Assembly (NCBI RefSeq): GCF_900108085.1
Contig: NZ_FNVR01000008.1
Span: 62,001 to 126,000, forward strand
Source: Algoriphagus boritolerans DSM 17298 = JCM 18970
Lineage (GTDB): Bacteria > Bacteroidota > Bacteroidia > Cytophagales > Cyclobacteriaceae
Direction of reading: 5' to 3'
DNA: 64,000 nt
Shown: positions 1 to 8,870 of the stretch, in pieces
Numbering within the stretch: position 1 is the stretch's first letter
Layout: each line of letters starts with the position of its first letter
The notes under the pieces: model-generated
Told to the model about the DNA's origin: nothing
Database searches by the model: none
Seen by the model: only the letters and a program-made list of their open reading frames with translations
Translations under genes and position numbers: made by a program

Positions 1-1
1 A

Positions 2-745
2 ATCGATGCAGTAGAGTATGTGAATCAGTTTTTCAAAGACAAAGCGACTGACACGGCCTATCTCCAGGAAATGAAAACCCGTGCGGACGGCGAAGGCGTG
101 ACTTCCGTGCTCATCATGATCGATGGTGAAGGACAACTCGGGGCTGCCACCTCTGCGGAGCGAGCGGAAACCGTGGAAAAACACAAAAAGTGGGTAGAAG
201 CTGCCAAGTTTTTAGGTTGCCATGCCATTAGAGTAAATGCCTACACTGCTGTTCCATATAGTACTGATCCCAAAGTGGAAAAGCAGGCCATCGATGTATG
301 CAGCTCTACCTTGAGAAGAATCTGTCAGTTTGCCAATGACTTTGACATCGATGTAATCGTGGAAAACCATGGAGGATTCTCAAGCAACGGAAAGTGGCTG
401 GCAGAATTGATCAAAGAAACAGCTCATCCAAGAGCAGGAACACTTCCGGATTTTGGAAATTTTGTCTTGCTTCGAGAAGGCGACAAAATTTCCAGCTACG
501 ATTCCTATCGGGGTGTAGATGAACTGATGCCAATGGCAAAAGGTGTGAGCTTAAAACCAAAAGTTTGGGATGATATGGGGAAAGAGCATCCTTTGGACTA
601 TGAGCGAATGATGAAAATCGTGGTTGGTCACAAGTTCAACGGCTATGTGGGAATCGAACATGGGGATCAAGATCGAGAATGGGAAAGTATCGAAGAAATC
701 CGAGTCAATCTGGATATGATCCGACGGACACTTTCCAATGCTTAA
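2..745 (+). CDS. Sugar phosphate isomerase/epimerase, TIM barrel (5' truncated by window)
   Basis: This is the C-terminal part of a xylose-isomerase-like TIM-barrel protein (AP endonuclease 2 / sugar isomerase superfamily). The reading frame is open to the left edge, and the residues before the GTG at 20 (IDAVEYV) read as normal protein, so the true start lies outside the window. Family-type metal ligands are visible in VENHGG, PDFGNF and GIEHGD. The substrate cannot be told from sequence; such proteins isomerise or epimerise sugars or inositols. A hairpin terminator follows directly. Family call is good, specific function open. Confidence 0.8.
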   Translation: MDAVEYVNQFFKDKATDTAYLQEMKTRADGEGVTSVLIMIDGEGQLGAATSAERAETVEKHKKWVEAAKFLGCHAIRVNAYTAVPYSTDPKVEKQAIDVCSSTLRRICQFANDFDIDVIVENHGGFSSNGKWLAELIKETAHPRAGTLPDFGNFVLLREGDKISSYDSYRGVDELMPMAKGVSLKPKVWDDMGKEHPLDYERMMKIVVGHKFNGYVGIEHGDQDREWESIEEIRVNLDMIRRTLSNA

Positions 746-790
746 AAATTCAAGGAGGCTCCTCAATCAGCAGGAGCCTCTGATTTTTAA
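746..790 (+). terminator. Rho-independent terminator after the sugar isomerase
   Basis: The arms GAGGCTCCT (755-763) and AGGAGCCTC (772-780) form a 9-bp stem with a loop of 8 bases, followed by TGATTTTTAA. It starts 9 bases after the stop codon. Confidence 0.8.
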
Positions 791-1026
791 GGGTTAGGAT
801 CTAGGGTCAATCTCAACTATTTAGGCCTATTCATTTTCAGAAAGACTTCCATTACTGATCCAGTTTGACACGTTCAACCAATGCCTTCATGAGCCTTATT
901 TGAATTTTTTAAGGATTTTTCCATTTATCGATACCAATGTTTTCCCACTTTTTAAATCAGACAAATTACTCATTCCTGTGGGGATTTAGAGAAATAAAAA
1001 GCATTCAATAATAATTAGTGAATCAC
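791..1026. other. Intergenic stretch without recognised content
   Basis: This is AT-rich sequence between the terminator and the promoter of the next gene. I see no open frame, repeat or strong hairpin in it. Confidence 0.5.
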
Positions 1027-1057
1027 TTGCATTCTCAGAAGGGATATTGTAATTTGA
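1027..1057 (+). promoter_or_regulatory. Candidate Bacteroidota promoter
   Basis: TTG at 1027-1029 and TAATTTG at 1050-1056 are separated by 20 bases. This resembles the Bacteroidota pattern TTTG-N19/20-TAnnTTTG with one mismatch in the -7 box. The start codon follows 16 bases downstream. Confidence 0.45.
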
Positions 1058-1072
1058 GGAAATTTTAAAATT

Positions 1073-2359
1073 ATGAGGAGTTTTTTTTTAATCTGCTTTT
1101 CTCTCCTGTTGGTAATTCAAGCCAATGGTCAAACATGCGGAGACAATGGTTTCTGGAAAATAGGGTCGCAATATGGTACAAAGCGACTTTCGACTAATTG
1201 CGGAGATTTTAATTGCCATGGCTTCGCAGCAGCCTACATGGAGGGAGGACTGAATTCTGTTCCTAATTGGGGTATTTCTAATCCCGGTAGCATAACTGTT
1301 GCTTCTCAATATACTCACTCTGGGGGTGGGCCTGACCAAAATTATTTTAAAAATTCAAATCAATACATTCAGGTTTGTGATCAAAGTTTATCGAACGTAG
1401 ATGTAATTACCCAAGTATTCGGGGCAGATCCAGGTCCTCATTCGCTAGTAAGAGACAGGACAACGACATTTAACCCTAAATTCATTTCGAAGTATGGCAC
1501 AGGTAGTCCAGTTGTTGGGCATGAATTCGATTCAACATGGTATGAATTGAACTACGCAACCAAATCAGAACCTGATAAATATTATGCGTTTATAGGAAAG
1601 CTAGCCCCTTCCGCTGTTATCCCAAAGGATCAGACTAAAACAATTTCATTGCCCTCGAAATCTGGTGTAAGTTATCAATGGAGCATTATTGGAAGTACTG
1701 GAATTGTCTCCTTTACTTCGGCTACCAATGGTGCTTCTGTAACCGTCAGAGGAGATTCCTACGGAAATGTCACTTTGAAGGTAATTTTGACAGGATGCTC
1801 GGGAGTTTCCTCCAAAACACAAACTATTACCCTATCAGTACCAAATATTACTATTTCCGGAAATTACACAACTTCTACACCATCCAATCATGTCCTTGGA
1901 AACGGCAATCAAGTCCCGACTGGAAATGTGTCCACTTACCTTTCCATGTCAGGCGTAAATAATTTTGTATGGGAAAGATATCAGGGAAATCTCACCTATT
2001 GGGCACATACCAATCAGATGCACTTCACCATGCAAGCTGGAAATATCTTGACCTTTAGGATATATGCCAGAAATGCTTCCAATGACACCTTAGCCATCAG
2101 GAATGTAACCTACTATAATTTTGGAAACATTTTATTGTATCCTAATCCAAGCAACTCCGCCTTAAGTATAAAAACTGAATATCAAGGTGCTTTGGATGTC
2201 GAAATAATTTCGCTCTCTACAGAAAGGAAAAAATCTTTTGCCCAGATTTCAGGGAATGAGATTATGGATATTACTGATTTACCCAAAGGGGAATACTTAG
2301 TAATTGTGAGGGTCAAAGGTGAAAGTGTACTGGAATCTAGATTGGTGAAAAATGAATAA
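1073..2359 (+). CDS. Exported protein with C-terminal type IX secretion sorting domain
   Basis: This 428-residue protein has an N-terminal signal peptide (hydrophobic residues 4-17, likely cleavage after NGQ) and ends in a T9SS type A sorting domain. That domain begins near residue 350 at LLYPNPS and runs through DLPKGEYLV to the C-terminus. The middle (about 185-255) looks like a PKD/Ig-like beta domain. Such cargo is carried over the outer membrane by the T9SS, other parts of which lie at 43-55 kb. The N-terminal third is not recognised, although its early Cys and His residues (GDFNCHGFA) look papain-like in style; this is weak. The stop overlaps the next start by 8 bases, so the two are probably cotranslated. 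Confidence 0.8.
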   Translation: MRSFFLICFSLLLVIQANGQTCGDNGFWKIGSQYGTKRLSTNCGDFNCHGFAAAYMEGGLNSVPNWGISNPGSITVASQYTHSGGGPDQNYFKNSNQYIQVCDQSLSNVDVITQVFGADPGPHSLVRDRTTTFNPKFISKYGTGSPVVGHEFDSTWYELNYATKSEPDKYYAFIGKLAPSAVIPKDQTKTISLPSKSGVSYQWSIIGSTGIVSFTSATNGASVTVRGDSYGNVTLKVILTGCSGVSSKTQTITLSVPNITISGNYTTSTPSNHVLGNGNQVPTGNVSTYLSMSGVNNFVWERYQGNLTYWAHTNQMHFTMQAGNILTFRIYARNASNDTLAIRNVTYYNFGNILLYPNPSNSALSIKTEYQGALDVEIISLSTERKKSFAQISGNEIMDITDLPKGEYLVIVRVKGESVLESRLVKNE

Positions 2360-3179
2360 ATTTTTTCTATCCCTAATATTCCTCCTGATCCTCAATAAAG
2401 AAGTTTTTTCACAAGAAAAACTATTGGAAAAACTTGAATTGGGTTTATCCGGTGGATTGGCCGTTCCAGTTGGTAATTTCTCAGCAGTATCCATAGCTCC
2501 CTCTTTGGAACCAACTCCTCCCGGATCAAATCCAATAAGATTTCAGGGTTTCCTCAAAAATGAAGGAGGACAAGCAGAAATCGGCTATAGTTTGGGGATG
2601 AACCTGACTTTTCATGCAACACCATCATTGTTTGTCAGTTTCAATTACCTTCAAACGCAACATTCCATCGATACCCGTCCTCAACAAATCTTTTATGATG
2701 CCAATTTTAAAACTCAATTGGATCTGAATGGGAATGAATTTGACATTCCCGGTAGGCTAGAAAGTGATCCTTATCGTGCTAATCTATTTTATATGGGATT
2801 AGGCTATCGACTACCAATTCATCGAGTGGATGTAAGGATATCTGCCCTCGTAGGGATCAACAATCTTGAGTTCCCCTTTTACTCATGGTTTTTTCAAATC
2901 TCTGAAACTACGGAAATTTATAGAAGACCTTTTCCCGTAGATGGACCAGTACCTACTAATCTCAAGGAATTTGCCTATGGCCTCGAAGCTAAAATTGTCT
3001 ATCCTATCTCACCAAAGCTAAACCTGAATCTGGCGACTAACTATCTTCGGTCTGATCATCCTCATGGATATTGGACCGATACACTTGCAGCGTCTTTATC
3101 CTATCAAATTGATGATGAAATTCGATACAGAAACTTGGCGGTACAGTTTGGTATAAGTTATCGTTTCGGTAGCAATTAA
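2352..3179 (+). CDS. Outer-membrane beta-barrel protein (PorT/OmpW-like fold, unassigned)
   Basis: This 275-residue protein has a signal peptide ending near VFSQ (about residue 21), many alternating hydrophobic/polar strands, and a barrel-like C-terminus (LAVQFGISYRFGSN). The start ATG lies inside the 3' end of the preceding cargo gene with an 8-base overlap, so the pair is translationally coupled. A barrel made together with a surface-exposed T9SS cargo suggests a common outer-membrane job. I do not recognise a specific family beyond outer-membrane barrel. Confidence 0.65.
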   Translation: MNKFFLSLIFLLILNKEVFSQEKLLEKLELGLSGGLAVPVGNFSAVSIAPSLEPTPPGSNPIRFQGFLKNEGGQAEIGYSLGMNLTFHATPSLFVSFNYLQTQHSIDTRPQQIFYDANFKTQLDLNGNEFDIPGRLESDPYRANLFYMGLGYRLPIHRVDVRISALVGINNLEFPFYSWFFQISETTEIYRRPFPVDGPVPTNLKEFAYGLEAKIVYPISPKLNLNLATNYLRSDHPHGYWTDTLAASLSYQIDDEIRYRNLAVQFGISYRFGSN

Positions 3180-3269
3180 CTGAAACGGGGTTTACACAAA
3201 TATTTATTATTGTAAATGCTTGGACTACGTCTGTGAAATCGGATTCGCGCTGTGAACAATTAAAAAAAT

Positions 3270-3306
3270 AGCCCCCAAGAAGTTTGATGCTTTTTGGGGG
3301 CTTTTG
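3270..3306. terminator. Bidirectional terminator between convergent genes
   Basis: AGCCCCCAA (3270-3278) pairs with TTGGGGGCT (3294-3302). It is flanked by an A-run on the left and TTTTG on the right, so it can serve both the barrel gene (plus) and metK (minus). Confidence 0.85.
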
Positions 3307-3326
3307 TATTTGAAGAACTTTGGATT

Positions 3327-4580
3327 TTAAATCCCGAAAGCCTCTTTTACCTGATCTACGAAATCAAGCTTTTCCCAAGTGAAAAGCTCCACTTCTTTGA
3401 CGAGGGATTCACGATAGGGTGAAGTGAAGATCTTTTTCACCACTTCGTTTTTTCTACCCATGTGGCCATAGGCTGCTGTCTCCTCATAGATTGGATTTCT
3501 TAGCTTCAATCGCTGCTCGATCGCATAAGGTCGCATATCAAAGATCGCCTCCACTTTTTTGGCAATCTCTCCGTCACTCAAGCCAACCTTAGCCGTGCCG
3601 TAGGTATTGATATAGATACCCATTGGCCTGGCTACTCCGATGGCATAAGAAACCTGAACAAGGATTTCGTCAGCAACACCGGCGGCTACCATGTTTTTGG
3701 CGATGTGGCGCGTAGCATAAGCAGCTGAGCGGTCCACTTTGGATGGATCTTTTCCGGAGAAAGCCCCTCCACCATGAGCGCCTTTTCCACCGTAGGTATC
3801 CACGATGATTTTTCTTCCGGTCAAACCGGTATCGCCGTGAGGACCTCCGATTACGAATTTCCCAGTTGGATTGATGTGATATGTGATTTGGTCTGTGAAA
3901 AGCCTTTGTAACTCCGGTTTCAACTGAGCTTTCACACGAGGAATAAGAATGTTGATGATATCGAATTTGATTTTTGCAAGCATTACTTCCTCTGCGTCAA
4001 AGTCATCGTGCTGCGTAGACACGACGATCGCATCAATCCGCTGAGGAACATTGTCATCACTATACTCGATGGTCACTTGAGACTTGGAATCAGGTCTGAG
4101 GTAGGTGATATCTTTATTCTCTCTCCGAAGTGCAGCCAGTTCTTTTAGGATCATGTGAGAAAGATCCAGAGCAAGCGGCATGTAATTTTCGGTTTCGTTG
4201 GTGGCATAGCCAAACATCATTCCCTGGTCACCGGCGCCCTGCTCTTCCGGATTCTTGCGCTCCACGCCTTGATTGATGTCTGAAGACTGCTCGTGAATCG
4301 CTGAAAGTACCCCACAGGAATTGCCCTCAAACATGTATTCACTCTTGGTGTACCCAATTCGGTTGATCACGTCACGGGCAATTTTCTGCACGTCCAGATA
4401 AACGTCTGACTTCACTTCTCCTGCCAGTATTACCTGCCCTGTGGTGACGAGCGTTTCACAGGCTACTTTGGAACTGGGGTCGAAGGCCAAAAAATTGTCA
4501 ATCAGCGCATCTGAGATTTGGTCAGAGATTTTGTCAGGATGACCCTCAGACACTGACTCTGAGGTGAATAAATATGCCAT
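3327..4580 (-). CDS. metK: S-adenosylmethionine synthetase
   Basis: This 417-residue cytosolic enzyme makes S-adenosylmethionine from methionine and ATP. The sequence shows the N-terminal HPDK (residues 14-17), [12 protein letters not shown] (about 116-127) and the glycine-rich [12 protein letters not shown] loop (about 270-285), all diagnostic of MetK. Length is slightly above the usual 380-400 because of lineage-typical insertions. It lies downstream of the sulfate assimilation genes on the same strand, so sulfur uptake and methyl-donor synthesis are adjacent. A TATTTTTG box 36 bases before the start suggests its own promoter. Confidence 0.98.
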   Translation of the reverse strand: MAYLFTSESVSEGHPDKISDQISDALIDNFLAFDPSSKVACETLVTTGQVILAGEVKSDVYLDVQKIARDVINRIGYTKSEYMFEGNSCGVLSAIHEQSSDINQGVERKNPEEQGAGDQGMMFGYATNETENYMPLALDLSHMILKELAALRRENKDITYLRPDSKSQVTIEYSDDNVPQRIDAIVVSTQHDDFDAEEVMLAKIKFDIINILIPRVKAQLKPELQRLFTDQITYHINPTGKFVIGGPHGDTGLTGRKIIVDTYGGKGAHGGGAFSGKDPSKVDRSAAYATRHIAKNMVAAGVADEILVQVSYAIGVARPMGIYINTYGTAKVGLSDGEIAKKVEAIFDMRPYAIEQRLKLRNPIYEETAAYGHMGRKNEVVKKIFTSPYRESLVKEVELFTWEKLDFVDQVKEAFGI

Positions 4581-4615
4581 AAACTTAAGTTATAGATTCG
4601 TTTTTCAATAGTGCC

Positions 4616-4623
4616 CAAAAATA
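4616..4623 (-). promoter_or_regulatory. Candidate -7 box of the metK promoter
   Basis: On the minus strand this reads TATTTTTG, a perfect TAnnTTTG box, 35 bases upstream of the metK ATG. No clear TTG is found at the expected distance, so the call rests on one box. If right, the metK leader is only about 30 bases and could not hold a riboswitch. Confidence 0.4.
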
Positions 4624-4731
4624 CGGGAACTGGGTGAAATAAAAAATTAATGAAGTAAGACCGGTGTATAATGAGTGAATGTTGTTTTTTATTTTTCTAT
4701 AAAATCACACTTTATGTGCAGAAAACGTGAA

Positions 4732-4767
4732 AAAAATCACATAATCCGCACATCAGCTGTGATTTTT
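4732..4767 (-). terminator. AT-rich hairpin with T-run upstream of metK
   Basis: AAAAATCACA (4732-4741) and TGTGATTTTT (4758-4767) form a perfect 10-bp stem with a 16-base loop. On the minus strand it is followed by further T bases. It may end the sulfate operon transcript. A second small hairpin (GCTTC/GAAGC, 4787-4800) and a further AAAATCACAC half-site at 4701-4710 lie next to it. The rest of the 313-base gap 4581-4893 holds no gene. Confidence 0.45.
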
Positions 4768-4837
4768 GGGTTTTTAACTAAGTGCGGCTTCTGGAGAAGC
4801 AGCACAACAGAAAGTAACACAACTATTATCACTTTGT

Positions 4838-4912
4838 CTAGCCTCTAATTTCTAATGTCTTATTTCTAATGTTTTGTGTCTAATGTCTTATTTCTAATGT
4901 CTTGTTTCTTTC
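4838..4912. repeat. Word-like direct repeats (TCTAATGTCTTATT family)
   Basis: TCTAATGTCTTATT or close variants occur four times in about 70 bases, running up to and slightly into the stop of the precorrin-2 dehydrogenase gene. Related words (TCTTGTATCTA and variants) recur at 5483-5520, 8848-8873, 11227-11262, 29709-29752 and 42735-42765. Confidence 0.7.
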
Positions 4913-5478
4913 CTTACCAGTCCCTCCGTGATCTCATTCATCGCCTTCACCTTAAACTCAAAATCTCCTTTTAGCGTATCCCGATAAGCATTCAGATTAA
5001 GTAGCAGGTCGTCGATTTCTTCAGGAAGCACTTCTTCGAGCAGCTGCCGAAGGCGCTTGGCCGTAGTCGGGGATTTTCCATTGGTGGAAATGGCAATTTT
5101 AAGGTTGCCTTTGGTCACAATTCCTCCCAAATAAAAGTCACACAATTCAGGTGTATCGGCAATATTGACCAAAAGAAAACGTTCTTTGGCCTCATCCCGG
5201 ATTTGTCTGTTGACCGCTTTATTATCTGTCGCACCAATGACGAGATGCTTTCCTCCGAGATACTTTTCATGGTACACATCTTCGATCAAGGTAACCGTCT
5301 CAGCTTTCCCGGCCACCTCGAGAAACTCCGGTCTGAATTCTTTGGAAACAACGGTCACCTGGGCCTCTGGACTGGATTTAAGCAGAAATTCCAACTTCTC
5401 AGTTGCCACAAATCCACCGCCAACCAACAGGATATTGAGTTCGTGAACTTTCAGGAAAATGGGATAGAGGTGGTTCAT
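4894..5478 (-). CDS. Precorrin-2 dehydrogenase / siroheme synthase N-terminal domain (SirC/Met8-like)
   Basis: This 194-residue protein has a Rossmann fold at its start (LLVGGGFVATEK, residues 17-28) and the typical siroheme synthase N-terminal motifs NIADTPELCDFYLG and ISTNGKSPTTAKRLR. Family members oxidise precorrin-2 to sirohydrochlorin with NAD+ and may also insert iron. Together with the upstream cobA it would supply siroheme to the sulfite reductase two genes upstream. The gap of 162 bases to cobA is filled with short repeats. Whether this enzyme also acts as the ferrochelatase is not visible here. Confidence 0.9.
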   Translation of the reverse strand: MNHLYPIFLKVHELNILLVGGGFVATEKLEFLLKSSPEAQVTVVSKEFRPEFLEVAGKAETVTLIEDVYHEKYLGGKHLVIGATDNKAVNRQIRDEAKERFLLVNIADTPELCDFYLGGIVTKGNLKIAISTNGKSPTTAKRLRQLLEEVLPEEIDDLLLNLNAYRDTLKGDFEFKVKAMNEITEGLVRKETRH

Positions 5479-5482
5479 TTTA

Positions 5483-5520
5483 TTAGATGCAAGAAGTTAG
5501 ATACAAGAAGCAAGATTTTA
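5483..5520. repeat. Word-like repeat between cobA and the precorrin-2 dehydrogenase gene
   Basis: Imperfect repetition of AGATGCAAGAAGTTAGATAC-like words, the reverse complement of the TCTTGTATCTA family seen elsewhere in the window. Confidence 0.55.
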
Positions 5521-5591
5521 TTAAGAAATAAAGTAGAAATAGAGTTGAATTAAGTCCTCCTTTGTCGGACGAAATATTTCACGACCAAGCA

Positions 5592-5649
5592 TATTTCTAT
5601 CGTATTTTGCAACTGTAGGGAGCCTATTTCAATGGTATTTCTATCGTAT
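5592..5649. repeat. 14-bp direct repeat spanning the cobA stop
   Basis: TATTTCTATCGTAT occurs at 5592-5605 and again at 5636-5649. The second copy covers the last codons of cobA, so the 3' end of the gene appears to have been copied into the spacer or the reverse. Confidence 0.6.
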
Positions 5650-6414
5650 CTCTATTTTGACAACCTCCCGATAAACCTCCGCCAATTTCACACTTTCCTT
5701 TACCACTTCTCCAATAATAATAATCGCTGGAGCTTCGGTTTGGGCTTCTTTGGCTTTTTTCCCAATATCTGAAATGTAACCTGCCACGATCTTTTCTTCG
5801 TTGGTTGTCCCACTTTGGATGATTGCAATCGGCAGATCTGATTTTCCAGCTTGCTGGTAAACCTGAACGATTTCAGCCAGCTTTTTGGTGCCCATGAGGA
5901 TTACCACCGTTGCAGTGGATTGCGCAGCCAAGACCAAATCCCGGGAAAGTTCCCCCGAGGAAGTGGTACCTGTCACTACCCAAAAGCTTTCGGAAATGCC
6001 TCTTTTGGTCACGGGAATCCCTGCCGAACCAGGCACTGCAATCGCCGAGGAAATCCCAGGAATCCAGGCAGTCGGTATTCCAAAAGCCTCGATGTATTCG
6101 ATTTCCTCCGCACCACGTCCAAAGACAAACGGATCGCCGCCTTTCAGTCTTACGACATGACCATGCCGTTTTGCCAAGCCGACGCAAAGTTGATTCGTTT
6201 CTTCCTGAGTAGTGGAATGCTTTCCAACCCGTTTCCCAACAAAGATCTTCAATGCAGTGGCAGGCGCATGATTCAATAAAACAGGGTCTATCAATGCATC
6301 ATAAAGCACCACATCAGCAGTGTTCAATGCCAGGATTGCTTTCAGGGTAATCAACTCAGGATCTCCGGGACCAGCCCCAACGAGTGTGACTTTGGGATTA
6401 ATGCTCGTTATCAT
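5641..6414 (-). CDS. cobA: Uroporphyrinogen-III C-methyltransferase
   Basis: This 257-residue SUMT enzyme methylates uroporphyrinogen III twice with S-adenosylmethionine to give precorrin-2, the first step towards siroheme. It has the N-terminal VGAGPGDPELIT (residues 12-23) and the RLKGGDPFVFGRGAEE motif of the family. Its ATG overlaps the sulfite reductase stop by four bases (ATGA), so translation is coupled to the enzyme that uses the cofactor. Single-domain length is normal. Confidence 0.95.
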   Translation of the reverse strand: MITSINPKVTLVGAGPGDPELITLKAILALNTADVVLYDALIDPVLLNHAPATALKIFVGKRVGKHSTTQEETNQLCVGLAKRHGHVVRLKGGDPFVFGRGAEEIEYIEAFGIPTAWIPGISSAIAVPGSAGIPVTKRGISESFWVVTGTTSSGELSRDLVLAAQSTATVVILMGTKKLAEIVQVYQQAGKSDLPIAIIQSGTTNEEKIVAGYISDIGKKAKEAQTEAPAIIIIGEVVKESVKLAEVYREVVKIEIR

Positions 6415-8510
6415 GCCTCCACTTCCTCCTCACGGTAGGTTTTCAATAAGCTATACACGTCCATCGCCTGTTTAGCATAGGCTTTCGCAAATTCTTCGGT
6501 AGGTTCGTGCTGATTGATCTGATAAACTTTCTCAGCGAAAGTGCCTTCCAGATTGATTTTTCCAGTTTCAACAAATTTCTCATCGAAAAGCGAAATAATA
6601 TTTGCGTAACTGTTGGTGCTGATGTCCTCGCTGAGGAGAAGTGCTTTGGCCGCATTGATCAATCCTGCATAATGATGGTAAATGCTGTCTGACCATCGAC
6701 CTTGCTCCAAAGCTTCCTGGCCCTGATCCAACTTTTCCAAAGCCTCCAAAAGCAATGTCGCCACCAAGTCGATCACGACTCCGGCACATTCGCCGACACC
6801 CACAGCCACTTCATAGGCCTCATTATGTCCCCAATCCACTGAATCGGATTCCGTCACAGTTGATGCATCGCTGAGTTCTTTCAACAGCTCATAGAAGTAC
6901 AGCTGCCCTTGCTTGTCATAGTAACTGAGGAAGTCTTTTCCTCCCGCATTTTTATCAAAGTCATCCAGTAAAACCCGCAATGCCTGTGGGCCACGACGAC
7001 TGGGAACTTTGGTTACTTTATCTGCAAAGCGGCCATTTCCATCACCCAAATTCCCACCTCCCAAAAGCACCTGAAGTGCTGGAATGACGGTTTTTCCTGA
7101 CTTCATAGACATACCCTGAAACCCGATATGCGCCATATTGTGCTGACCACAGGCATTCATGCAGCCGGAGATTTTGATGACCAAATCGCGGTTTTGAAGG
7201 TATTGAGGATATTCTTCGAGAATGACTTTCTCCAATTCAACAGCGATCCCGGTTGAGCTTGCGATTCCAAGATTACAAGTATCCGTACCCGGGCAGGCAG
7301 TGATGTCCCCAAGGGTATTGTACCCGCGCTGTGCCAGACCCATTTTCTGAAGTTCTTGATAAAAGAAAGGAACCAGATCCTCCCGCACATCCCGGATCAG
7401 GAAGTTTTGTCGGAGTGTAAAGCGAACTTCATTATTCGCATATTTTTCGACCAAATCAGCCAAAGCCCTGGCCTGATCGATGTAGAAATCACCCAAAGAA
7501 ACTTTCACACCGATGGCCACATACCCTTTTTGTTTTTGAGGAAGGACGTTAGTCAGTTTCCAAAGCTCATAGTCTAATCCCAGTTCTTTTTCGAGGGTCG
7601 GATTTTCCGGATTTGGAAGCGTTTTTCCGGCCTCATAGTCCTCAAAATCAAGCGGAAAGCTTGAAAATGGCAAGGCCTTTCGCTCTTTTTCTACCAATTC
7701 CAAAAAGGCCTCAACACCAAGATCTTTGACCAAAAACTTCATTCTGGCCTTGTTTCTTCTGGCCCGTTCACCGTGACGGTCAAAGATTCGGAGTACCGCC
7801 TCTGTGAATGGTATAATCTGATCTGTGGGTACAAATTCAGAAATCATATCGGCATGGCGGGGCTGGGATCCCAAGCCTCCACCCAAGAGCACTTTGAACC
7901 CTCGAACTTCTCTCCCACCGACGATTTTCACTTTTGGAATGAAGCCCAAATCATGCAAATAACTCAAGGCAATGTCCTCATCGGATGAAGAAAAGGACAT
8001 TTTAAACTTACGCCCCATCTCCTGGCAAACCGGATTTCTCAAAAAGTAACGGAATGTCGCATCTGCATAGGGCGTGACGTCAAAAGGCTCCTTAGGATCA
8101 ATCCCTGCCAATTCGGATGCTGTGACATTTCGAACCGTATTTCCGCAGGCTTCGCGCAAGGTGACATCATCACGCTCCAATTCAGCCCACAATTGTGGCG
8201 TTCGGTCCAGGCTCACGTAGTGAATCTGGATATCCTGACGTGTGGTGATGTGAAGTCTACCCGTGGAATATTCCTCGGACACTTTGCAGATTCGACGCAA
8301 TTGAGCCGAAGTCACGCGGCCATAAGGAAGCTTGATGCGGATCATTTGCACCCCTTGCTGTCGCTGTCCATAGACTCCACGGGCAAGCCGGAGACTGCGG
8401 AACTTTTCCTCGTCGATTTTACCCTCACGGAAAAGCGCAATTTTGCGCTCCAGTTCCAGAATATCCTTTTCTACAATGGGGTTTTCCAGTTCAGTTCGAA
8501 AGCTTTGCAT
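6411..8510 (-). CDS. Assimilatory sulfite reductase (siroheme/4Fe-4S) with HEPN-like C-terminal domain
   Basis: This 699-residue protein carries two ferredoxin-like half domains and two siroheme-binding halves of the nitrite/sulfite reductase family. The 4Fe-4S/siroheme ligands are C406, C412, C450 and C454 in CPGTDTCNLG and SGCMNACGQHN. Residues about 575-699 are not part of the classical enzyme; they form an all-helical HEPN-like segment with SIYHHYAGLINAAKALLL. The cysH-cysD-cysN context makes sulfite the likely substrate rather than nitrite. No flavoprotein subunit is nearby, so the electron donor is probably ferredoxin. The role of the extra domain is not evident. Confidence 0.9.
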   Translation of the reverse strand: MQSFRTELENPIVEKDILELERKIALFREGKIDEEKFRSLRLARGVYGQRQQGVQMIRIKLPYGRVTSAQLRRICKVSEEYSTGRLHITTRQDIQIHYVSLDRTPQLWAELERDDVTLREACGNTVRNVTASELAGIDPKEPFDVTPYADATFRYFLRNPVCQEMGRKFKMSFSSSDEDIALSYLHDLGFIPKVKIVGGREVRGFKVLLGGGLGSQPRHADMISEFVPTDQIIPFTEAVLRIFDRHGERARRNKARMKFLVKDLGVEAFLELVEKERKALPFSSFPLDFEDYEAGKTLPNPENPTLEKELGLDYELWKLTNVLPQKQKGYVAIGVKVSLGDFYIDQARALADLVEKYANNEVRFTLRQNFLIRDVREDLVPFFYQELQKMGLAQRGYNTLGDITACPGTDTCNLGIASSTGIAVELEKVILEEYPQYLQNRDLVIKISGCMNACGQHNMAHIGFQGMSMKSGKTVIPALQVLLGGGNLGDGNGRFADKVTKVPSRRGPQALRVLLDDFDKNAGGKDFLSYYDKQGQLYFYELLKELSDASTVTESDSVDWGHNEAYEVAVGVGECAGVVIDLVATLLLEALEKLDQGQEALEQGRWSDSIYHHYAGLINAAKALLLSEDISTNSYANIISLFDEKFVETGKINLEGTFAEKVYQINQHEPTEEFAKAYAKQAMDVYSLLKTYREEEVEA

Positions 8511-8870
8511 GATTATTATATGTTTTTCCCGAAAGGGATAGTGATATATAGTAATTTGTTGGAAGGTTGTAAAGTTGTAAGGTTGTAAAGTTTAGACCTC
8601 TATACTTTGTCATGTCCATTCAACTGGTTCTTCTTCATCATTCGATATTCAGTGTTCGGTGTTCATTATTTTAATATTGAACCTGCCTACCGAAGGCAAG
8701 TGGAAAACATCGAATATTGAATAGCAAAGTATTATATGCGGCTGGGAGTATCTCCTATCTCACAGCATTTGGGTTATTTTGAAATACGGTATTTTTAATA
8801 TCGAATGTCGAACGTCGAATGATGAACACCGAAGTTCAAATACCTGATACTTGATACTAGCATCTAGATA
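8511..8870. repeat. Repeat-filled spacer between cysN and the sulfite reductase gene
   Basis: The 360-base spacer has no gene. It contains two TTGTAAAGTTGTAAGG-like units (8565-8592), several CATTCGATATTCAGTGTTC-like words (8638-8670), a TCGAATGTCGAACGTCGAAT block (8803-8822) and a GATACTTGATACTAGCATCT block (8850-8869). The same word families recur at 11140-11265 and 27520-27600. Confidence 0.65.

Noticed and set aside
4581-4893. SAM riboswitch before metK
   Set aside because: Inverted repeats exist, but I could not match any known SAM riboswitch core, and the likely -7 box leaves a leader of only about 30 bases.
4838-4912. Possible CRISPR array from closely spaced repeats
   Set aside because: Units are 10-15 bases, imperfect, without unique spacers of constant length and without cas genes.
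6507-8588. Several plus-strand frames of 60-130 codons opposite the sulfite reductase gene
   Set aside because: They lie antisense to conserved enzyme motifs and show no homology-like features.
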